A stretch of DNA of 64,000 nucleotides from Silene conica (Eukaryota > Streptophyta > Magnoliopsida > Caryophyllales > Caryophyllaceae): positions 69,925,460 through 69,989,459 of the forward strand of contig CM055317.2 in the NCBI GenBank assembly GCA_029255685.2. The letters are read 5' to 3'. Numbering within the stretch: position 1 is the first letter of the stretch; each line of letters opens with the position of its first letter. Below are positions 56,035-64,000 of the stretch, piece by piece. The notes beneath the pieces are model-generated. The model saw nothing but the letters and a program-made list of their open reading frames with translations. It ran no database searches and was not told where the DNA came from. Both the position numbers and the translations under genes were made by a program.

Positions 56035-58189
56035 TATAATATGAATCTATGTATAATAAAATTATGTAGGTGACAGTTTTAACTCAAAAATATAAATATT
56101 TTGTATAAATATGGAAATGTTTAAATAAGTGAATGTATATGTATAAAATCAATAAATAGTTAAAAATAGATATCCATTCTTACACCTTAAATATTGATTG
56201 AACACAAAACAAACGTAAAGATAATAAAAGTCCTTAGGAAATCAAAGGAGGAAGACGACACGGGTAATCTCATCATTAAAGTGAAATATTACAATATTAC
56301 GTTATACCCGAATGACTCCCATAAACCATGATATAAGAGGTCGGAGATACTCAATTTACAGTTGCATTAACAAAACATAGAAATTGTTTCCGAATGATAA
56401 TCTGAAAATAAAAACAGAGATGATTCAAATCATTATTCCTTTGTCGTAAAAAAAATCTCGTTTAAAATAGTCATTTTTCTATATTCTCTCCAAAATCAAA
56501 GAATTAATGAGACTGACTCCATCAAGTACAACAATAATAAACATATTAGTGCAATTCTAAATATAAATACCAACGGAATGTTGTAAAGGTTGTATGATAC
56601 AGGCCCACGCCGAGTACTAAAATCAAAGAATTAAAGAGCTCATTTTAATCCCACCATATCCAATCTCCTTGCATTTGTGCCTTCAAATTGAAATTGAACT
56701 TTGACACCCTTCGTTGTTTCCCTAGAATGCAAACACCAAATGTTAATATAGTGTAACATTCATACTTTCTAATTGTGAGATAATTTGCATTTTCAGCAGT
56801 GCTTATGCAGTAGCATATTCTGGAAAGTACTAGGGTTTATTAGATTTCAAATAATCTGTTAAGACTCATTTAATGTATTCAGGAAATCTAAGTTGCACCA
56901 AGGCGAGATTTGGTTAGTGTCTCATCCATGGAGCATCTTAGGCGCACTCGAGACGCGCCTTTACAAACTAAGACGGAGTATACAAAATTCGAGCCCTCCA
57001 ATATGTTTTCCATACGTTGATCACTGACCCAATGACAATGTATTAGCTAATTTGGCAAGGTGAAACAAATTAAAATATACGGAGTAATAAAATTTAGTAC
57101 ATATTATTCCGTCTAATTCCTTTGAATTGACATATTTGTTCAAAATCCACATCAGAAATTTTGAAAAATAGAATGATTTAGAATCGGGGGTGTATGCCTT
57201 AAAATAGTAGTCTCACAATGATTATATCAAATTAAAAATGAGCATTTCCTAATTTGGTAGTCGTATAATTGATAGTAACAAAACCATAATTTTACAACCA
57301 ATACTTATAATTATATTGCGCAGACAATCGCACACTGGACACTCGGACATAGGTATGACACTTGGATATTGAATTTTATACCAAAAACATGATATTTTTT
57401 CATATAATATTCAAATCCGACACCTGGACACGTATTCGTGTAGGATACACAAATCACTTACTTCGTATTCATCTATAAGAACGGTCTAACCCCAGTTACC
57501 AACCTAAAATTTTCATTATCGTCCTCTTCAAGACTTCAATAGCCAACTTTATTTATTTTGTTAAGGCTTTATTCTGTTAAAACTGTTAGCGGCTACTACT
57601 AAGCAAACTTAAAATTGTGAAAATTCTCAACTCCTTCCTCTAAAGCTTAGTAGTTTGGAGCTAACTTATTAGAAGATGTTGGTAGAGTTGTGGGTCTATG
57701 AGATGAGCTATTTATGCAAGGTGAAACTAACTGTAATAATGACCTTATAAGAGGGTCAAATGTTGGTATAACTGAATATGAACAATTGAACACTACAAAT
57801 TCAACAACTGAAAAACTAAATGTCAAAGGAGATAAAAAAAATGTTACGAAATAAAAAAGAGATGGTATTGCACTAATCGAACTTGTGCATAGAATCTTTA
57901 AACTCTTTTGCAACCATTAATCTCGGATCACTCCGATTATAATTTTTGGATTAAAAATCAAACAAAGACCCCTAATTTTCGATATTCAGCCATTTCATAA
58001 TCAAGTAAGTTAAACATTTTTAGATTTCACCTTAAATCATAAGCAAACACAACCGAAATAAGAAACAATACCAAATAATGCTGCCATCTTGATTTTCTTT
58101 GGAGATAGACCTGCCACCGTTAACCAAGTTTATTTCTTAATTTGTTAATTTGGAGAATTGCATAGTCTAATAATTGATTGAGTCTTTTT
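56035..58189. other. Gene-free AT-rich region, probably decayed transposon sequence
   Basis: The only long frames are low-complexity and have no family match. At least the first part probably belongs to the Helitron ending at 56004. Confidence 0.4.
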
Positions 58190-58300
58190 GATGTCTTAGT
58201 TCATTAGTGAAGACGGAGCTATCCTGGACAATAGGTCCTAGGTTCGATTCCCCCTCCCCTCTATTGTAATGCGACCAAGTGCGTGCTTCGTTGAACCAAC
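58190..58300 (+). mobile_element. tRNA-derived SINE-like copy
   Basis: TCTTAGTTCATTAGTGAAGACGG resembles an A box, and GTCCTAGGTTCGATTCCCCC contains a B box (GGTTCGATTCC). A CCCTCTATTGTAATGCG segment follows, which is shared with the copy at 59505. The shared body beyond the tRNA part is what makes this a SINE rather than a chance tRNA relic. Confidence 0.6.
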
Positions 58301-59504
58301 AAAAAATAATTGAGCCTTTTTCACGCTAAATACCCAAATCATTTTCGCAAATTAAGTCGCTTGCCATTAATCGAATCTGCCATCGTCAAACTAAGTAAGT
58401 TAAGTTAATCCCTAAATTAGATCACATCTACAAAAACAACGTATAACCTAAAACGACTCCGACGATGAAAAATGACAGAAAAAAAAGGAATTACCGGGTA
58501 ATTAAAAGACTATAGTAGAAATAATATGAAAACTATCACAAATTATTCGATATTTCGTAGAGATGACTAAATATAACAACAATTCATTATTTTCAAAAAT
58601 CCTCTTTTAATAAATGATGTTCAAAAGTAATTAAATTGTTTGTAAATAATACAAAATTGTGACGACCACATATAATTTGTGTTTAAAATATTTATAATGT
58701 TTTGTCAATAGCCAACAACATTACAAATATAGAAAAATGTCTTTATAAACAACATTTGTTAATATATTACATTTATTAGTTTGTATTTCTCCAATATAAA
58801 ATTTCCAAACCCTTATTACGGGTAACCTAAAAAAATACGGAGTAGTAATAAAAAGTCGGTCATGTTTCAATAGTAACATAAAGTCGACAACACCTAATAA
58901 TGTTGACTCTTATATGACAATTGAGAGTTGAGACGGAGTCACCTTTGTTCTGGGAGGAAATATTTCGTCTCAATTTACCTCTTGCGACGGATGTTTAGGG
59001 GCAACGTTACTTTTGCAACAATGACGTTTTCGACGGACATTTCTGTCATGTTGACCTTTGTTTTGTGTACTATAGTGTTAAAGCAATTTATAATATCTCA
59101 CATATGCTAAAAAACATTACAAATATTGAATATTTTTTTCCACTACATTAATAGTTATATTACATTCATCAAATTGTTTTCTTTCACCTTAAATTTCCGG
59201 ACCCTTCTTACACGTGACCCAAAAAATAGTTTTATAAAATCGATCATGTCTAAAAACATGGCGTGATTAATAATAGTTAAGAAAACTATTATATGATAAT
59301 TATTAAAAAATATGGTGGGATATTAAATGTTTTGCAAAAATCTGGTATTTATGTGGAAAATAAAAGTATAAGTTGATAAAAAGTACAGTGTACTACATTT
59401 ACAGTTTAACAAAAATTCAAGAAATTAAGATAGCGAGAAGATCGAGACAAATGGAAAATAGTGTGGACAGAGTAACTTTTACAAATTAGAGAGGGTGATA
59501 CCGA
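58301..59504. other. Gene-free AT-rich stretch
   Basis: No recognisable frame. A GCGACGG word near 58983 hints at another fragment of the GTGACGG MITE family, but the ends were not found. Confidence 0.4.
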
Positions 59505-59610
59505 AGTTGTCTTAGTCCAGTGGTTAAGACGGGCCTATTGTTGACAATAGGTCGCAGGATCGAATCCCCCTCCCCTATTGTGTGCGGCTAAGTGCGGAGC
59601 AGAGTAGGTA
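59505..59610 (+). mobile_element. tRNA-derived SINE-like copy
   Basis: TTAGTCCAGTGGTTAAGAC (A box) and GCAGGATCGAATCCCCC (B box) are followed by CCCCTATTGTGTGCGGCTAAGTGCG, the same body as the 58190 copy. The internal Pol III promoter is better preserved here. Confidence 0.65.
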
Positions 59611-59771
59611 GTTTTTGTTTTACGTATTTATTGTGTGCATAATCTGTATTTTATATGGTCGATCGATATGAGCGCGACACGTCACCTTTTAGCGGTTACC
59701 GGTTGTTGCTTTAATATATTAAATGATGATACAGATTTTTGCCGACGATAACTTTACGGGTAATACACTAA

Positions 59772-61125
59772 TCTTATATATAAAGGCAACAATCACAGTA
59801 CTTATGTGTCGCGCTGTGGTTGAAAGTTCATTTTTTATTTTATTTTTAAAAGGTGACCTACCATGTTCTCCACTCTCTTTTATTTCCTATGCAATCACTT
59901 TTATTTCCATCTACAACAATAAATCTGACAAATTACTCATATATCTGGATTGCATATTAAATAACTAGATTAAAAAAAATCATTAATAACTTTTATAGTT
60001 AAATTAATTATGGTATAAATAAGAAAATTATTCAACAATCTTTTTAAAACACATATTATTATAGGAAAAAATACAAAAAAATAAGTCAAATAAAGAGAAA
60101 ATAGAAATTGTTATAAATAAAAATTAGATAGGGTGAGCATTAACATGAAAAATATTCACGTATGACATTAAAATTAAATAAGTCACTACATCTATGGTGT
60201 TTAATTGCTCATGGCCTCATGGGTATAATTCACATAAATATTTTCGGGTTTCAATATAATTATGTTTTTTTTTCTTTTTATCAAAGAATTTCATAAAAAA
60301 AAATTTGCACGGGATTGTCTCCCATTGAAACAACCGAAAAAACCACACGCGGTAATATAAACGTTATGGTGCAATTTGCAAGGTTTGTTTTACACATGCT
60401 TACGTATTATAGTTCTAATACACGAGTCCGTATTTCAAATTCACTCATACACGTATAGCATCTGTAAATTCCATATTTCAAATTTCACAATGTGGGTGTT
60501 TACACAGATTACAAATTCTTGATCTATCACGCGTTTTACGCAATAAGTTTAATACGTAGGTCATAATTAACAGCCAACATGTGAAAACAATCATGTGCAA
60601 TTTATAGGACATTATTAATACACGGGCGCTAATTAACATTCAATACATGTAAAACAATTACACGGGTTTATATTGTCTTATGCTGGCATTTTTTGTAATT
60701 CACATAGAATAGTGTATTCCGTTTGAATTTTTCTTAATATCTTCCTAAGTCAGTGTTTACACACAGTCAGCCTCTATGTGGCCAATTCGAGAGTCACAAG
60801 CAAAAAGGGATTAAAGGTTGTTATTTGCGATGATGAAAAACGCGAGTCCAATTTCGAGAAGTTATTGTACAATTGTAATTATGATTATACACCATTAGTG
60901 TTCATTGTGTTGTTTTTCTTCTTTTTAATTTTTTCTACTTTTGTTATGCTATAATATATGACTAAAAGCAATTGGGTTTTTTGTTACCCTATTTTAAAAA
61001 CCATCTCCTGAGCCACACTAACTAGGTAAAATATGATCTTACTTAAAAAATAACTTATTAATAACATTTTTTTTTACAATATTTTAAAGTGCAAACCCGC
61101 GCAATTTGCACGGGCATAAGACTAG
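59772..61125 (+). mobile_element. Candidate Helitron, 1.35 kb
   Basis: 5' edge A|TCTTATATATAAAGGCAAC. 3' edge hairpin CCCGCGCAATTTGCACGGG (one mismatch) at 61096-61114, spacer CATAAGA, then CTAG at 61122-61125 followed by T. Both edges obey the A|TC...CTAG|T rule, so this is the best bounded Helitron in the window. No protein-coding content. Confidence 0.65.
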
Positions 61126-61333
61126 TATAGACTTCATAGAGTATATCACTTATAATTCAAGTTTATAGTATACCTTTTAGCCTTTTACTTTAACTAACAA
61201 ATCTATATAAAAGTATTTATTATTGTATCTTTCTAAATTTATATAAAACTATTTGCATGTGTGAACTCTCATGTATTTTACCCATAAATATTTATTTAAC
61301 ACATATATAAAAAATAATAATAGAATGATAAGT

Positions 61334-61884
61334 GAATCCGTTTTTAAAATAATGCTCAAAAATAAAATAATTGTCGTTTTGGGTTGGAATTGAAAGTATT
61401 TGTTAAAATGGTGTCCACGTAGACTCGGTTTTTCGGAACCTACTCGGCTTAAACACGCCATTAGGCATGGCGTGTATATAGCTTGAAACACGCCATAAGG
61501 TGTGACGAGTTTAGTCAGTGCAAATTTTTTGAAAAACAGGAACTTTGGCGGAAACTACTAAGGACCAAACACGCCATATGGAATGACATGTGTCTTTGGG
61601 AAGACACGCCATGGGCTATGGCGTGTTTAAGCAGCATCTTTTTTTTTTTTTAACAATTTGGCCCAACTTCAGGACCTACTGTAACATTTTTTTTCCAAAA
61701 TTTTTAAACTTTTAAGACACGCCACTAGTAATGGCGTGTCTTTGACATGTAACCCGCCACTACCAATGGCGTGTTTAGGCTTCATTTTCCCGAACCTACG
61801 TGGACACCATTTTGACAAATACTTTCAAAACCAACCCAAAACGACAATTACTTTCATTTTGAACATTATTTCAAAAAATCGTTC
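61334..61884. mobile_element. Foldback MULE with internal palindrome array, 551 bp
   Basis: ATGATAAGT is duplicated at 61325-61333 and 61885-61893. About 90 bp at each end are inverted copies (including CGTTTTGGGTTGG and TGGTGTCCACGTAG). The middle 370 bp hold several short palindromes of the form ACACGCCAT-N5-ATGGCGTGT. No transposase. The 9-bp duplication and long arms assign it to the Mutator superfamily. Confidence 0.88.
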
Positions 61885-61893
61885 ATGATAAGT

Positions 61894-62539
61894 TGCCAAA
61901 AAAATACCAAATTTTTTTTTATCTATTTTATGGTTAAAATCATTACTCTATCTTACGAAACAACTATTGGTTTTTTCCTTTATCGATCCATGTATATTAC
62001 TATATATAGGCCAAGTTGAGATTTTTTAGTATGACCTGCTCCAAGATATTTACGACCAAGGGGTGATAGTGTCCTACAAGTGTGGACCTTCCAACTGCCA
62101 TAACTAACATGCCTTCAAAAATACAAATCACATGGGAGCATTGCCCGCCACATGGGATTATAAAGACGGACTATATATATATACCTCAAGAGTTAAATAC
62201 AGATAATGTCCTTCTTATAGTATGCAAGTGGCAAATCAAATGAGAATTAAATAGAGCACTCCACTCGCCTCCCACGTGTGATATTGTAAAAAAAAAAAAC
62301 TATTCATCTTTAACTTGTGATGAATAGTATTCGTCTTCAATCAGACGGGCTATTAAACATTTACATCCTAACTCAAACAAAAAAAATCATTTTTTTGACA
62401 AAAATAAATAAACAAATAAAAAAAATAATAAAAAAACAAAATTTGTTATTTTTTGTTGTCCACAAATAATGGGTCCGTATTTAAGGTGTTATGCGTACTC
62501 ATTGATCCGTAAATAAAAGTATATAATTTTTCTAGACTA
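61894..62539. other. Gene-free AT-rich stretch
   Basis: No frame, RNA gene or bounded element recognised. Confidence 0.4.
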
Positions 62540-62575
62540 CTAGTTTAGTATTTGTGCAAATTACATGGGTGTATA
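62540..62575 (-). mobile_element. Decayed Helitron 3' terminus
   Basis: CTAG|T on the minus strand is preceded by a hairpin remnant in which CCCATGTAATTTGCACAAA no longer pairs fully. The spacing and AAATACTAAA spacer match the intact ends at 53386 and 56004. Confidence 0.4.
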
Positions 62576-63853
62576 AATTAAAGTATATAAATATAAGAAA
62601 CTTTTTAAGTTTTATTGTTATTACATTAGGTTAATTTGTTTCTACAATTATAATTATTTTAATGTACAAAATTTATACAAATGGTATAAATTGTTGGAAA
62701 AAAAGCACACTTGAAAATCAATATAAAAATAATAATAGTCAAACACAAAAGAATAAATATCATATTATTGTTACAACATTTATTTATTTACAGTAAAAAT
62801 TATTAAATCCATATAAAAAATTTAATATCTGAATTTTTTTGAAGCAATTAGACCTAAACCCGTGGAAATTGGCGCAACACAACGAACTCGACTCGTACCC
62901 AACTATACACCTGAAATGAAGACTCGAAATTGACCTTAGTCGAATTAAAGAGTTTCGTGCAAGTAACCTACCCTTCTAATAGTTTTGAGAAACCATTATG
63001 TTTTGTATACTATATATTCACATATAGACAGTGATAGATGAATCATGTTGATCAAAACCTTGAGGTAATAAATTAATAATGCGTTGTTGAAGTCCAACTA
63101 TTATATTTATTCTTATTACGTCCTCTCACTCGAATGCTCATTGAACTTGAAGAGTGGTTACTGGTTAGTGCACATGCTCTCCCGTACCATGTGCTGAAAG
63201 CCTGAAATTACACTTCGTGAGTCATTGGAGGCTGTCAGGATTTAAACCTGTGACCTTTGACCACACTGACTCTTATACTATGCATAATAGTTGAGGTCCA
63301 ACTATTATATTTATTCCTATTAAACGGTTATTCTTCGTCAGATGATTCACAGTACAATGAAAAGTTGTCGGGTTATTATAAATCAATTTAACAGGCAGTT
63401 ATGTATTATGCATCTATGCTGCTTCACATGGTCATCTACACAAGCTCACATGCATATGTTGTTAACTGTGAGTAACTAGAAAAAGTAAGGAAGAAGACCG
63501 CCGTGTGAGTTGTGAGTTGTGAGGTCTCGAACATCTTACATCGTCTCTCCTTGCTCCACATGTATGGCACATGCAAGGTAAATTAAATTTTATGTGAATT
63601 TGGACCGGACCGATACTACTTTACAAAGTAAATTAAAATTTATTTTTTATTGTCGACTGAGTCGGATCAAACTGCGGACCGGTTACCATATTTTTGGAGA
63701 CCCGAAAATCGGACCGTTATATATTCGGTTCGAAATGGTCCGGGTTACTTTTTCTTCAGCCCAACATGCAATCAAAAGTTATTTATTTATTTTAACGAAA
63801 ATTATTCAAAGATTATAAAGAATAATTTTAGATAACATATAAAGTAAAATCTA
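62576..63853. other. Gene-free stretch with repeat debris
   Basis: No gene recognised. About 63170-63260 contains, on the minus strand, a GGTCACAGGTTTAAATCC-like tRNA-derived word. About 63595-63745 contains GGACCGGACCG-type repeats. Neither could be bounded. Confidence 0.35.
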
Positions 63854-64000
63854 TCTCTATAAAAGGAGTAGAATTTAACTCATTTTGATTGGTTAATTGA
63901 AATAAGAAAAAAAACTACCCACTAACTTTTAGTTTGATTTAATTTCTATCTCTCCTAAATTCAGAATTCTCATTCCTAATTACGTAATCGATTGCAGTAT
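63854..64000 (+). mobile_element. Possible Helitron 5' end running off the window
   Basis: A|TCTCTATAAAAGGAGTAG followed by a GATTGGTTAATTG segment resembles the 5' ends of plant Helitrons. The 3' end would lie beyond the window, so this is tentative. Confidence 0.35.

Overview
This window looks like nuclear DNA from a flowering plant (eudicot). The genes have many introns with plant-type splice sites, one copy each of recognisable plant protein families, and AT-rich intergenic DNA packed with plant transposon classes. Some repeat families (tandem CTGAACTGAACTTATAGGAA units, GTGACGG-ended MITEs) recall Caryophyllales genomes, but that placement is from memory and untested. There is no sign of bacterial or organellar sequence.

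Host genes. (1) An IDM1/ROS4-type chromatin regulator on the minus strand (3166-12200, 9 coding exons, 1351 aa), with AT-hooks, a PHD finger and a GNAT acetyltransferase-like region. (2) Cytosolic ribosomal protein eS24 on the minus strand (26564-28943, 5 exons, 133 aa), with a telo-box and site II motifs upstream. (3) A tandem pair of short Ser/Asp-rich genes of unknown function on the plus strand. The first (33788-40724) is split in frame by a young Ty1/copia element. The second (42012-42353) is open but has lost the TATA box and leader that its sister has. (4) A nucleobase-ascorbate transporter (NAT) gene on the minus strand (46848-51727, 14 exons, 566 aa) with one GC-AG intron and a changed signature residue. 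(5) Two proline tRNA genes, CGG (52985-53056) and AGG (53137-53208).

Mobile DNA fills most of the rest. A nearly full-length L1-type LINE (14733-20447) has a 15-bp target duplication and lies beside a hAT MITE (20480-21135). A second hAT MITE (13910-14344) sits in a diverged triplicated block. A nest at 23153-25893 has an outer Harbinger-like element holding a retroelement fragment and a MULE, and the MULE carries what looks like a host signal-peptide exon. The copia element (34264-40604) has 466-bp LTRs, PBS, PPT and a long gag-pol frame. Other elements include MULEs with 9-bp target duplications (50225-51297 inside a NAT intron; 61334-61884 with an array of palindromes), Stowaway MITEs, and several Helitron ends (hairpin plus CTAG, flanked by T). 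One Helitron candidate (43637-45748) carries an exon-like fragment.

All gene models were built by hand from open frames, splice consensus and family knowledge. Exon phases were checked arithmetically and add up to whole codons. No database search or alignment program was used.
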